37,318 nt of DNA from positions 1 through 37,318 of the forward strand of contig NZ_LQNF01000035.1 in the NCBI RefSeq assembly GCF_001618145.1, written 5' to 3'. The translations under genes were made by a program, and so were the position numbers. Position 1 is the first letter of the stretch. Every line of letters starts with the position of its first letter. Below the pieces are notes generated by a model. The model was not told the origin of the DNA and ran no database searches. It saw only the letters and a program-made list of their open reading frames with translations. The DNA comes from Oceanobacillus damuensis (GTDB taxonomy: Bacteria > Bacillota > Bacilli > Bacillales > Amphibacillaceae). Shown piece after piece: positions 24,388 through 33,165 of the stretch.

Positions 24388-25734
24388 ATGAGTAAAGCAA
24401 CTATTCTTGAATGGTTCGAGGAAAATAAAAATACGTACACGAAGATGGCCCAGGATATCTGGGATCACCCACAGACAGCCTATGAAGAAGAATATGCGAG
24501 CGGGTTGCAGCAGAAAGCACTAGAGGCTGAAGGATTTACAATTAAACAGCCAATTGGCGGAATTGAAACAGCATTTGTAGCTGAATATGGACAAGGTAAA
24601 CCTATCATTGGTATCCTTGGTGAATTTGACGCTCTGCCTGGCCTTTCCCAAACAGCGACACCTACGAAAGAAGAAGTTAATGCAGGCGGCCCAGGCCATG
24701 GCTGTGGTCACAACTTACTCGGAACAGCAGGAGTAGAGGCTGTCGTTTCATTGAAGAATAAAATGGAAAAGGACGGGCTCGCTGGCACTATTCGTTATTA
24801 CGGATGCCCAGCTGAAGAGGTTCTAAACGGTAAAACCCATATGGCAAAAGCAGGCGTGTTCTATGATCTTGATACTGCACTAACATGGCATCCAATGACG
24901 AGTAATGCTCCAATAAATAGAAGCATGCAGTCAATGGTATCCATCAAATTTCACTTTAAAGGAAAACCCGCTCATGCCGCCGCTTCACCTGAAGCAGGTA
25001 GAAGTGCACTCGACAGTGTTGAAATGATGAATATCGGAGTCAACTATTTACGTGAGCATGTTCCAGATGGTACGCGCATGCATTACACGATTACGGATGG
25101 TGGGTTAGCTCCGAATATCGTTCCCGAGTCTGCAACGGTTTGGTATTTCTTAAGAGCAGGTTCAAAGGAAGAAGTAGAAGGAATCCTGCACAGGGTTAAA
25201 AATATTGCAAAAGGTGCTGCACTGATGAATGAAACAGAAGTTGATTCAGAAATCCTTGCCTTCTGCTATGATACGTTACCAAATGACGCGTTAAATGAAT
25301 TAATGTACCATAATATGCTTGAAAGCGTACCACTTGAGTATACAGACGAGGAGCAGGTGTTTGTGGAAAGTTTGGCAAAATCATTACCATCAGCTGGAAA
25401 ATCTTTTGAAGAACTGATACCTACTTCCGTTTCCTTCCATCCGTATCAACCCGGAGTTTCTATACCCGGTTCAACTGATGTCGGTGATGTGAGCTGGATT
25501 ACCCCAACAGGCATGGTTACGACAACCTGTGCACCAGTCGGTACAGCATTGCACTCTTGGCAAGCAACGGCTTCATTTGGAACTGAAATTGGATATAAAG
25601 GAATGCATTTGGCAGCCAGTACAATGGCACTTACTGCATATGATTTGCTTAACAATACAGATCAGATTCTTGATAAAGCAAAGGAAGAATTCGATAAACT
25701 TCGTGACGGGAAAGAGTATCAAGCAGGAATTTAA
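24388..25734 (+). CDS. M20 family amidohydrolase (AbgB-like)
   Basis: A 448-residue cytoplasmic metal-dependent amidohydrolase. Metal and catalytic motifs are GEFDALPG, GHGCGHNLLG, CPAEEVLNGKTHM and LHSWQATA, with the dimerisation domain inserted around FHFKGKPAHAAASPEAGRSA. It resembles the AbgB/p-aminobenzoyl-glutamate hydrolase branch of M20. Members cleave amide bonds of N-acyl amino acids or folate breakdown products, so the substrate cannot be read from sequence. AGGAGG precedes the ATG. It completes a three-gene operon with two membrane proteins, suggesting import followed by hydrolysis of an amide compound. Confidence 0.88.
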   Translation: MSKATILEWFEENKNTYTKMAQDIWDHPQTAYEEEYASGLQQKALEAEGFTIKQPIGGIETAFVAEYGQGKPIIGILGEFDALPGLSQTATPTKEEVNAGGPGHGCGHNLLGTAGVEAVVSLKNKMEKDGLAGTIRYYGCPAEEVLNGKTHMAKAGVFYDLDTALTWHPMTSNAPINRSMQSMVSIKFHFKGKPAHAAASPEAGRSALDSVEMMNIGVNYLREHVPDGTRMHYTITDGGLAPNIVPESATVWYFLRAGSKEEVEGILHRVKNIAKGAALMNETEVDSEILAFCYDTLPNDALNELMYHNMLESVPLEYTDEEQVFVESLAKSLPSAGKSFEELIPTSVSFHPYQPGVSIPGSTDVGDVSWITPTGMVTTTCAPVGTALHSWQATASFGTEIGYKGMHLAASTMALTAYDLLNNTDQILDKAKEEFDKLRDGKEYQAGI

Positions 25735-25903
25735 AAGGGGATGGGGTTCGCCCAGGGGACAGAGGGAGTTGCATGTACCTTGTTCCTCTCAATAATAGCT
25801 ATAATCCCTAAAGAACATGTAAATAAATCAATAGAAGCGGATATTACGAATCATTCGAAGAGAGGGAGCTTACTTCTTAAAGCTGCTGCAAAAAAGGCGA
25901 ATG
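25735..25903. other. short region between the amidohydrolase and the orphan RNA promoter
   Basis: Nothing convincing lies here except an open frame (25741-25935) that overlaps the promoter and matches nothing I know. It contains a GGGGACAG string like the repeats at the right end of the window. No clear terminator for the amidohydrolase gene was seen. Confidence 0.35.
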
Positions 25904-25932
25904 TTGACAAGAATCTGATTTCCTACTATTAT
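25904..25932 (+). promoter_or_regulatory. strong vegetative promoter of an orphan leader RNA
   Basis: A consensus TTGACA (25904-25909), exactly 17 nt, then TATTAT (25927-25932). It would start transcription near 25939, just before the glycine-riboswitch-like RNA. Confidence 0.65.
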
Positions 25933-25965
25933 TAAAAATAGATAAAATATTTACTATAAAGTAGT

Positions 25966-26069
25966 ATGAGGATCCGTCTTAACCTTGTAGGAGGAAGCGC
26001 CCAAAAGGGCCAATCTCACGGGCTAAAGGACAGAGGTAATCGAAATGTCTGTTTTACCCTGGCCTTTTT
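25966..26069 (+). ncRNA. reduced glycine-riboswitch-like RNA with its own terminator
   Basis: The segment 26012-26036 (AATCTCACGGGC, then TAAAGGACAGAGG) matches the 3' conserved core of glycine aptamers, and GGAGGAAGCGCC with AAAAGGGCCAA resembles the 5' core without its usual P2/P3 hairpins. AAAAGGGCCA (26003-26012) pairs with TGGCCTTTTT (26060-26069), giving an intrinsic terminator that overlaps the core, as an expression platform would. No gene lies between it and the full riboswitch, so it is either a decayed duplicate or a small regulatory RNA. Confidence 0.5.
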
Positions 26070-26097
26070 GTAGAGACGGTTAATTTTACCCTTGAGT

Positions 26098-26111
26098 TGT
26101 AAGCGCTTTTA
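26098..26111. promoter_or_regulatory. candidate cre box upstream of the glycine operon
   Basis: TGTAAGCGCTTTTA matches TGWAARCGYTWNCW at 13 of 14 positions. It would subject the glycine-degrading operon to CcpA-type carbon catabolite control. Confidence 0.5.
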
Positions 26112-26257
26112 GAATTTTGATTAAGTTGGCAGTAAGCCTCCTAAGAGGAGAATTCAAGTTCTCTCAAGAATTATAGGTTAGGATGGCCAGTCAAAATCTG
26201 AATTTGTTCTCGTGACATTGTTATCATTTATTTTTTCCGAAAATGACTAAAACTCAA

Positions 26258-26455
26258 TATGAGCGGATGATTGTTGTGGGAGAGTGCGAAGAATGAGCCA
26301 CCGAAGGAGCAAGTTCCAAAAATACCCTTGGAACCAATCTCTCAGGTAGATAAAACCACAACAGGACGCAACTCTGGAGAGCGCATACCATATGCCACCA
26401 AAGGGGAAGACTCTTTCATGAAGAGTTAAACTCTCAGGTAAAAAGGACAGAGAAG
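26258..26455 (+). promoter_or_regulatory. tandem glycine riboswitch
   Basis: Two aptamers in series, as in Bacillus gcvT leaders. Aptamer 1 has GTTGTGG/CCACAAC closing, GGAGAG, GCCACCGAAGGAGCAA and AATCTCTCAGG. The linker then leads to aptamer 2 with CTCTGGAGAGCGC, GCCACCAAAGGGG and AAACTCTCAGG, ending AAAGGACAGAG. All conserved elements of both units are present. Glycine binding turns expression on in this architecture, by preventing the following terminator. It controls glyA-gcvTH-PAPB. Confidence 0.95.
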
Positions 26456-26492
26456 GGATGAGAACGTTAGATACCCTTTTCTGTCCTTTTTT
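26445..26492 (+). terminator. expression-platform terminator of the glycine riboswitch
   Basis: GGACAGAGAAGGGAT pairs with ATACCCTTTTCTGTCC, followed by TTTTTT. The left arm includes the 3' end of aptamer 2, so ligand binding and termination compete. Confidence 0.92.
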
Positions 26493-26632
26493 GTGTGCAA
26501 ATTTTACATAGCTTTTGCCACGGAAAAGTTCCTGTTACGAAAGGAGTATCCGTGTTTCTCAGTAAGCTCTAATTTAATTTATGTTGAGTTTTAGCCAAAA
26601 AAATTGCACGTAATTTAAAGGAGGAGTAAAAA

Positions 26633-27883
26633 ATGGGTTTACAGCAAAATGATTCGACGATTTTTAATGCAATTGAGAAAGAACAGCAGCGCCAGCACCA
26701 AACACTGGAGTTGATTGCCTCGGAAAACTTTGTCAGTGATGATGTATTAGAAGCAATGGGAAGTGTCATGACAAATAAATACGCAGAAGGCTATCCAGGA
26801 AAGCGCTATTATGGTGGTTGTGAGTTTGTCGATGTTGCAGAAAATACAGCAATCGAACGCCTGAAGGAGCTTTTTGGAGCCAACTATGCCAACGTACAGC
26901 CACACTCAGGTGCACAAGCAAACTTGGCCGTTTTTTACGCCTTGCTTCAGCCTGGTGATAAAGTGATGGGAATGAACCTTTCCCATGGGGGACACTTAAC
27001 GCATGGAAGCCCTGTCAGCATTTCAGGGAAATGGTTTGACATCGTGTCGTATGGCGTAAGAGAAGACACCCAAATGATTGACTATGATGAGCTGGAGGAT
27101 ATTGCAAAAAAAGAGAAGCCAAAATTGATTATTGCGGGGGCAAGTGCCTATACAAGAACAATTGACTTTGAACGCTTCAGAAAAATTGCAGACCAGGTTG
27201 GCGCGAAATTCATGGTGGATATGGCTCATATCGCTGGACTTGTTGCAGCAGGTGTTCATCCATCCCCAATTCCTTATGCAGATGTAGTGACAAGCACGAC
27301 ACATAAAACACTGAGAGGTCCACGTGGCGGTATCATTTTAACCAATGATGAAGCGCTGGCCAAAGCGGTAAATAAAGCGATTTTCCCAGGAATTCAGGGT
27401 GGACCGTTGATGCATATCATTGCAGCTAAAGCGGTGGCATTCAATGAAGCATTGCAGCCAAGCTTTAAGGAGTATGCACAGCAAATCATTGCAAATGCTA
27501 AAGCCCTTGGCGACGTTTTAAAGGAAGAAGGCGCAACACTTGTGTCTGGCGGGACGGACAATCACATTGTTCTTTTGGATGTACGCCCATGGAACTTAAC
27601 AGGGAAAGAAGCAGAGAACTTGCTGGAAGAAGCAGGAATTACCGTCAATAAAAACACCATACCATATGATCCGGAAAGCCCGTTTGTTACAAGCGGAATC
27701 CGCATCGGAACAGCGGCCCTGACGACAAGAGGCATGAAAGAGGAAGAAATGGTGAAAATCGGAAAAGTAATCGCTTCCGTTCTGAAGAGCAATGGGGATA
27801 AAGCGGTTCTTGAAAGTCCAAAAGAAACAACAAAGGAAATTTGCGGGAACTATCCAATATTTCAAAAGCCGGTAAATGTATAA
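26633..27883 (+). CDS. glyA: serine hydroxymethyltransferase
   Basis: A 416-residue PLP enzyme that interconverts serine plus THF with glycine plus 5,10-methylene-THF. PLP lysine K225 lies in [15 protein letters not shown]196 and H199 are in VDMAHIAG, and the N-terminal LELIASENF and [15 protein letters not shown] motifs are typical. AAAGGAGGAG precedes the ATG. Its place at the head of the gcv operon, right after a glycine riboswitch, is not the Bacillus subtilis arrangement, where glyA is elsewhere. Here it probably works in the serine-forming direction, using methylene-THF from the cleavage system. Whether a second glyA exists cannot be seen in this window. Confidence 0.95.
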   Translation: MGLQQNDSTIFNAIEKEQQRQHQTLELIASENFVSDDVLEAMGSVMTNKYAEGYPGKRYYGGCEFVDVAENTAIERLKELFGANYANVQPHSGAQANLAVFYALLQPGDKVMGMNLSHGGHLTHGSPVSISGKWFDIVSYGVREDTQMIDYDELEDIAKKEKPKLIIAGASAYTRTIDFERFRKIADQVGAKFMVDMAHIAGLVAAGVHPSPIPYADVVTSTTHKTLRGPRGGIILTNDEALAKAVNKAIFPGIQGGPLMHIIAAKAVAFNEALQPSFKEYAQQIIANAKALGDVLKEEGATLVSGGTDNHIVLLDVRPWNLTGKEAENLLEEAGITVNKNTIPYDPESPFVTSGIRIGTAALTTRGMKEEEMVKIGKVIASVLKSNGDKAVLESPKETTKEICGNYPIFQKPVNV

Positions 27884-27962
27884 GCAGGGATCTCGGAAGT
27901 TAGAGTCATTTTCACAGAGAAGGTTCAAGTTCGAAAAGAAATCGAAAGCAGGGGTGTAAAAG

Positions 27963-29075
27963 ATGAGTACAGAAACAGGGTTAAAGCGTACACCGCTTTT
28001 TGAAGTATATAAAAATGATGGTGCAAAGGTCATCGATTTTGGAGGATGGGAGCTTCCGGTACAGTTTTCAGGCATTATGGAAGAGCATGAGGCAGTACGG
28101 CAGGAAGCAGGTCTTTTCGATGTTTCCCATATGGGAGAGGTGCTTGTTGAAGGAAAGGATGCAGTGAGCTTTATCAATTCCCTCTTGACCAATGACATAA
28201 CAAAGATTGAGATTAACCAATGTCAATATACGGCAATGTGTTATCCGGACGGTGGCACCATTGATGATCTGCTTGTCTATAAGTTAGCTGATGAAAAGTT
28301 TCTGCTGGTGGTTAACGCTGCAAATATTGAAAAAGATTACAATTGGCTGGAGGAGCACGTGAAAGGGGAGGTAACCTTAACGAATATTTCGGATGATGTT
28401 GCACTCCTTGCTCTCCAAGGACCAAAGGCAGAGAAAATTTTACAAAAGATAACAGATATCGATTTAAGCGAAATAACTCCTTTCCGCTTTGCCCAGCATG
28501 TCAACCTGGATGGGATTAAAGATGTTCTTGTATCCCGCACAGGTTACACAGGGGAGGATGGCTTCGAACTTTATTTAGCTCCTGACGAGGCAATAGCACT
28601 TTGGGAGAAGCTGTTTCAAGTGGGAAAAGAGGATGGCTTAAAACCATGTGGACTTGGGGCGCGAGATACGCTCCGCCTGGAAGCACGTCTTGCCCTTTAT
28701 GGCCAAGAGCTTACAAAAGAAATCAGCCCGCTTGAAGCTGGAATCGGATTTGCCGTCAAAACGAACAAAGAGAGTGATTTTATCGGAAAATCAAGCCTTG
28801 CCCAACAAAGAGAAGCAGGGGTCAAGCGGAAATTAGCTGGGGTGGAAGTGACAGGAAAAGGCATTCCGCGTCACGGCTATAAAGTGTTCTCCGAGGATGA
28901 CGAGGAAATTGGATTTATTACATCCGGAACGCGTTCACCGTCCTTAAAGAAAAATCTCGGCCTTGCTATTATAGCAACGGAACACACGAAAGCGGGAACA
29001 CCGGTAAAAGTGGAAGTCCGGAGTAAAAAGATTGACGCTGTTGTTGTGAAAACACCTTTTTATAAAAGGGGATAA
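27963..29075 (+). CDS. gcvT: glycine cleavage system T-protein (aminomethyltransferase)
   Basis: A 370-residue THF-dependent enzyme that takes the aminomethyl group from the lipoyl arm of H-protein, releasing NH3 and forming methylene-THF. Typical segments are [82 protein letters not shown] and [17 protein letters not shown]. Length is normal. It starts 79 bases after glyA with AGGGGTG upstream. Confidence 0.95.
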   Translation: MSTETGLKRTPLFEVYKNDGAKVIDFGGWELPVQFSGIMEEHEAVRQEAGLFDVSHMGEVLVEGKDAVSFINSLLTNDITKIEINQCQYTAMCYPDGGTIDDLLVYKLADEKFLLVVNAANIEKDYNWLEEHVKGEVTLTNISDDVALLALQGPKAEKILQKITDIDLSEITPFRFAQHVNLDGIKDVLVSRTGYTGEDGFELYLAPDEAIALWEKLFQVGKEDGLKPCGLGARDTLRLEARLALYGQELTKEISPLEAGIGFAVKTNKESDFIGKSSLAQQREAGVKRKLAGVEVTGKGIPRHGYKVFSEDDEEIGFITSGTRSPSLKKNLGLAIIATEHTKAGTPVKVEVRSKKIDAVVVKTPFYKRG

Positions 29076-29137
29076 AGTAAACGAGACACCGTGAAGGCGC
29101 TGGCCAATAAGCCGCAGCGTAAACATTTTTTAAAATA

Positions 29138-29174
29138 GGGATTTAGTGAACTGACACTGCAAATGCTAAATCCC
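29138..29174 (+). repeat. intra-operon hairpin between gcvT and gcvH
   Basis: GGGATTTAG and CTAAATCCC form a perfect 9-bp stem with a 19-nt loop. There is only a short T-stretch afterwards. It may be a processing site or attenuator that sets H-protein level relative to T-protein. Confidence 0.5.
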
Positions 29175-29217
29175 CTTTAAGTAACAGATAAATAGATATG
29201 GAAGGGAATTAAATACG

Positions 29218-29613
29218 ATGACAAATACAACAAAAAGCTTACTATACAGCAAGGAACATGAATGGGTTTTACGATTAGACGGAAATCGCGTCCGGATAGG
29301 AATCTCTGATTTTGCCCAAAAGGAGCTGGGTGATATCGTCTTTGTTGAAAATCCGGAAGTGGATGATGAAGTAACTGCAAATGAATTAATGGGATCGGTG
29401 GAGTCGGTTAAAGCTGTTTCTGAGCTCTACACACCTGTATCAGGCACAGTTGTTCTTGTGAACGAAGAGTTGGAGGATGCTCCTGAAACGATTAATGAAG
29501 CACCATATGATGGAGGCTGGTTAGTAGAGGTGGAATTATCTAACCCCGAGGAGCTGGAATCCTTGTTGAATGAGGAAGAATATCAAGCATTTATTAATGA
29601 AGGAGAGGAATAA
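29218..29613 (+). CDS. gcvH: glycine cleavage system H-protein
   Basis: A 131-residue lipoyl carrier. The lipoylated lysine is K65 in [19 protein letters not shown]-terminal YSKEHEWV and the [16 protein letters not shown] segment are standard. It shuttles the aminomethyl and reduced lipoyl arm between P-, T- and L-proteins. AAGGG lies about 11 bases before ATG 29218. Only 1 base separates its stop from the gcvPA start. Confidence 0.95.
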   Translation: MTNTTKSLLYSKEHEWVLRLDGNRVRIGISDFAQKELGDIVFVENPEVDDEVTANELMGSVESVKAVSELYTPVSGTVVLVNEELEDAPETINEAPYDGGWLVEVELSNPEELESLLNEEEYQAFINEGEE

Positions 29614-29614
29614 C

Positions 29615-30967
29615 ATGACCAATACTTATAGGTATCTTCCAGATACAGAGCAAGATCAAAAGGAAATGCTGGAATTTTTGAATGTCTCTACTATAGAAGA
29701 CTTATTTGCAGACATTCCATCGGGTATTCGATTGAAAGGGGAGCTGGACATTCCGGAAGCTGACCCGGAACCTGTTCTGATAAAAAAATTAAATAAACTG
29801 TCCGCCCGTAATCTAAATGCGAACGAATATTCAACGTTTCTTGGTGCAGGTACGTATGACCATTACATTCCAAGTGTTGTGGATCATATGATTTCACGTT
29901 CTGAATTTTATACAGCATATACACCGTATCAGCCGGAAATCAGTCAAGGGGAGCTGCAAGGCTTGTATGAATTCCAAACAATGGTTTGTGAACTGACTGG
30001 AATGGATGTAGCCAACTCGTCGATGTATGACGGTTTTACATCCCTAGCGGAAGCTGCCTCCCTTGCCGCGGCTTCAAAGAGACGATCAAAAGTCCTTGTG
30101 TCAAGAGGGGTACACCCTGAATCACGTTCCATTTTAAATACCGTTGCAAAAGGTCAAGGCTATGCAGTGGAAGAGGTAAGTCTGGATGTAGATATTACGG
30201 ATTTAGAGCAATTAAAATCACAAATAGATAAAGACACTGCAGCAGTTATTGTTCAATATCCAAACTTCTTCGGGTCTATTGAAGATCTAGCGGAAATTAA
30301 TGCATACGCTAAGGAACATGGAGCATTGTTTATCGTAAGCGCCAATCCGCTGGCACTGGCATTATTGCAGTCGCCTGGAAAGCTGGGTGCCGATATGGTT
30401 GTCGGTGATATGCAGCCACTTGGAATACCAATGGCCTTTGGTGGCCCGCATTGCGGATATTTTTCCGTAAGTAAAAAATTTATGCGCAAAATACCTGGAC
30501 GAATTGTCGGGGAAACAAATGATGATCAAGGCAATCGCGGATTTGTATTAACATTACAAGCACGGGAACAGCATATTCGCCGTGATAAAGCAACATCAAA
30601 TATTTGTTCCAACCAGGCGTTAAATGCCCTCGCTTCTTCCATTAGCATGTCAGCACTTGGAAAACAAGGAATCCGTCAAATGGCACAGCAGAACTTTGAA
30701 AAAGCTGATTATATGGCAAATCTCCTTCAAGGAAAAGGCTTTACAGTCTTGAATAAATCAGCATTCTTTAATGAATTTGTTGTTGAACTTCCGTTTCCGG
30801 TAAAAGAAGTTAACAAAAGATTGCTTGAATCAGGCTTTATTGGCGGCTATGACTTAGGGGAAACGTATGGCAATGATAAACAGATGCTTATCGCAGTAAC
30901 GGAGCAACGAACAAAAGAAGAGATTGATAAATTTGCAGAAATTTTGGAGGCGGTTGTAAATGGTTGA
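29615..30967 (+). CDS. gcvPA: glycine dehydrogenase (decarboxylating) subunit 1
   Basis: The alpha half of the split P-protein, about 450 residues. It shows [15 protein letters not shown] at the start, then [49 protein letters not shown] and [17 protein letters not shown]. With GcvPB it decarboxylates glycine onto H-protein. ATG 29615 with AAGGAGAGG is chosen; an upstream extension would run into gcvH. Its end overlaps gcvPB by 8 bases, fitting a 1:1 complex. Confidence 0.95.
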   Translation: MTNTYRYLPDTEQDQKEMLEFLNVSTIEDLFADIPSGIRLKGELDIPEADPEPVLIKKLNKLSARNLNANEYSTFLGAGTYDHYIPSVVDHMISRSEFYTAYTPYQPEISQGELQGLYEFQTMVCELTGMDVANSSMYDGFTSLAEAASLAAASKRRSKVLVSRGVHPESRSILNTVAKGQGYAVEEVSLDVDITDLEQLKSQIDKDTAAVIVQYPNFFGSIEDLAEINAYAKEHGALFIVSANPLALALLQSPGKLGADMVVGDMQPLGIPMAFGGPHCGYFSVSKKFMRKIPGRIVGETNDDQGNRGFVLTLQAREQHIRRDKATSNICSNQALNALASSISMSALGKQGIRQMAQQNFEKADYMANLLQGKGFTVLNKSAFFNEFVVELPFPVKEVNKRLLESGFIGGYDLGETYGNDKQMLIAVTEQRTKEEIDKFAEILEAVVNG

Positions 30968-32456
30968 ATATAATGATCTAATTTTTGAAATCAGTCGTCC
31001 AGGCCGTTCGGGGTACAGCCTTCCGAAGAGTGACGTTGAAAGTGTTGATTTACAGGGGAAATTACCAAAGCATCTGATCCGGGATGAGAATGAGGCTGCA
31101 GAGCTTCCAGAGGTTTCTGAACTTCAGCTTGTTCGCCATTATACAGCTCTATCAAATAAAAATCATGGAATAGATAATGGCTTTTATCCATTAGGGTCCT
31201 GCACAATGAAATATAATCCAAAAATAAACGAGGATATCGCACGTCTTCCGGGATTTAGCCGTATACATCCATATCAGTCACCGGAAACTGCGCAAGGGGC
31301 ACTGGAGCTTCTATATAATCTACAAGAAGAGTTGGCGGTTATCACTGGTATGGACGCGATTTCGCTGCAGCCTTCTGCAGGAGCCCAAGGGGAATGGACC
31401 GGGTTAATGATGGTGAAAGCCTACCATGAGAAGAACGGTGAGAACAGGAAAAAGGTGCTTGTCCCTGATTCCGCACATGGAACTAATCCTGCAAGTGCTT
31501 CTGTTGCTGGGTTTGAAACAACGACGATTCCTTCTGACAAGGATGGGCTAGTTGATTTGGAAGCATTAAAGCAGCTGGTAAATAGTGATACAGCAGCATT
31601 AATGTTAACAAACCCGAATACACTTGGACTTTTCGAAACGGAAATTGAAGAAATTGCGCAAGTTGTTCATGAAGCTGGCGGCCTATTATATTATGATGGT
31701 GCAAATGCAAACGCCATCTTAGGCAAAACGACACCAGGGGCAATGGGATTTGACATCGTGCATTTAAATCTCCATAAGACATTCACTACGCCACATGGCG
31801 GTGGAGGTCCCGGAGCTGGCCCAGTGGGTGTAAAAGCGAATCTAATTCCGTATTTACCAGTGCCGCGTATCGAAAAAGATGGAGAAGACTATGTATTGAA
31901 CTCTGACTATCCATTATCAATCGGCCGTGTGAAAGGATATCATGGAAACTTCGGTATTCTTGTCCGTGCTTACACTTATATTCGTACAATGGGACCTGAA
32001 GGATTAAGACAAGTATCTGAAGGGGCAGTACTTCATGCAAATTACCTCCGTAAAAAACTGGAGGAACACTTTGACTCACCGTATACACAGCTTTGCAAGC
32101 ATGAGTTTGTGTTGTCGGGATCCAGACAGAAGAAACTTGGAGTTCGTACACTTGATATGGCAAAACGTCTGCTTGATTTCGGGTACCATCCGCCAACTAT
32201 CTACTTCCCGCTAAATGTCGAGGAAGGTTTAATGATAGAGCCGACCGAAACAGAATCAAAAGAAACGATGGATGCATTTGCAGAGGCAATGATACAAATT
32301 GCCAAGGAAGTGGAAGAAGATCCGGAAATGGTTTTAAATGCTCCACATACAACAATTGTCGGCAGATTGGATGAAGTTCAGGCAGCAAGAAAACCAGTCG
32401 TACGTTATACAAAAGAGAAGGATGCAGAGCGGGAAAAAGAGACTGTTAAAGCTTAA
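30960..32456 (+). CDS. gcvPB: glycine dehydrogenase (decarboxylating) subunit 2
   Basis: The catalytic PLP half of the split P-protein, 498 residues. The PLP lysine is K273 in [23 protein letters not shown]. Other landmarks are [36 protein letters not shown] and [17 protein letters not shown]. The start overlaps the end of gcvPA and GGAGGCGG lies upstream. A hairpin and spacer of about 200 bases follow, so this is likely the end of the riboswitch-controlled core. Confidence 0.95.
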   Translation: MVEYNDLIFEISRPGRSGYSLPKSDVESVDLQGKLPKHLIRDENEAAELPEVSELQLVRHYTALSNKNHGIDNGFYPLGSCTMKYNPKINEDIARLPGFSRIHPYQSPETAQGALELLYNLQEELAVITGMDAISLQPSAGAQGEWTGLMMVKAYHEKNGENRKKVLVPDSAHGTNPASASVAGFETTTIPSDKDGLVDLEALKQLVNSDTAALMLTNPNTLGLFETEIEEIAQVVHEAGGLLYYDGANANAILGKTTPGAMGFDIVHLNLHKTFTTPHGGGGPGAGPVGVKANLIPYLPVPRIEKDGEDYVLNSDYPLSIGRVKGYHGNFGILVRAYTYIRTMGPEGLRQVSEGAVLHANYLRKKLEEHFDSPYTQLCKHEFVLSGSRQKKLGVRTLDMAKRLLDFGYHPPTIYFPLNVEEGLMIEPTETESKETMDAFAEAMIQIAKEVEEDPEMVLNAPHTTIVGRLDEVQAARKPVVRYTKEKDAEREKETVKA

Positions 32457-32466
32457 TCTATATTTT

Positions 32467-32495
32467 CCATTGGTTGGCAGAAAATCCACCAATGG
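32467..32495. repeat. 8-bp inverted repeat after gcvPB
   Basis: CCATTGGT and ACCAATGG flank 13 nt shortly after the gcvPB stop. It has no T-run and may simply protect the mRNA end. Confidence 0.4.
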
Positions 32496-32563
32496 CTTGC
32501 CTAAACCCTAGTGGATAGGTGGAAGCTTAATAGAGGGAGAGTTCTGTGATTACAAGGGGAAAG

Positions 32564-32596
32564 ATGGGAAAAGAAGCCAATTGTTTCTTTTCCCAT
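32564..32596 (+). terminator. probable terminator after gcvPB
   Basis: ATGGGAAAAGAA pairs perfectly with TTCTTTTCCCAT (12 bp, 9-nt loop). The right arm is T-rich but no long T-run follows, so leakiness is possible. Confidence 0.55.
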
Positions 32597-32654
32597 TATG
32601 TTAAAGTACGGGAACTAAGGTGATATCAGAACAAGGCAGAAGGGGGTAAGTTAA

Positions 32655-32960
32655 TTGGTTATTACATTAACAGAGCCAGCACTGGATAAGTTGAAAACAA
32701 CAAAAATAAAGGAACAGCAATACCCTCGGATTGATGCTGAGGTAGCTGGCGGCTGCGGCATGTCAATGAAATTTAAGCTTGTTTTCGATGAATTGCGCCC
32801 AAATGATTCTGTGATTGAATATGATGGAATTCAAATACGTTTAGACCGTTTTACGAAGCGTTATTTAGATGAAGAAACACAAATTGATTATAACGTTGAA
32901 GAGGGATTTCTTGTTGGGGAAAGCTTCGCATCAAGTGCATGTGCAATTGAAATAGATTAA
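32655..32960 (+). CDS. IscA/HesB-like iron-sulfur cluster biosynthesis family protein
   Basis: A 101-residue protein resembling the Fe-S_biosyn domain: VITLTEPALDKLK at the start, DAEVAGGCGMSMKFKLVF, then a C-terminal GFLVGESFASSACAIEID. Only two cysteines exist, C34 and C96; the CGCG pair of classical IscA is absent, so it belongs to a divergent Firmicute branch of unclear role. It starts with TTG 32655, 8 bases after AAGGGGG. Its neighbours include the oxygen-sensitive [4Fe-4S] serine dehydratase genes and lipoyl-dependent enzymes, so cluster delivery is a reasonable guess. Confidence 0.75.
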   Translation: MVITLTEPALDKLKTTKIKEQQYPRIDAEVAGGCGMSMKFKLVFDELRPNDSVIEYDGIQIRLDRFTKRYLDEETQIDYNVEEGFLVGESFASSACAIEID

Positions 32961-33165
32961 GAGGTTTATGGAGACAGTTATTGTCGGGTGTGCTCTGGTC
33001 TCTCATTCTTTATCACATGCATAACTGAGAATGATAGGCAGCCAGTCAGTAAACCCTTGATTCGTTTAGGAGGGGTTTCCTTGTCGGTAAGGGGTGAGAG
33101 CTCCCTGCTGATTTTATGTTTCACTTAATTTTAAAGTATTTCAAATGAAAGAGGAGAGGTTTCCT

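Noticed and set aside
25741..25935. 64-codon open frame after the amidohydrolase
   Set aside because: It begins in a repeat-like GGGGACAG stretch, runs through the strong promoter at 25904-25932, and has no recognisable domain.
27596..28198. 200-codon open frame antisense to glyA and gcvT
   Set aside because: Spans two well-supported genes and the spacer between them in antisense; low-complexity translation.
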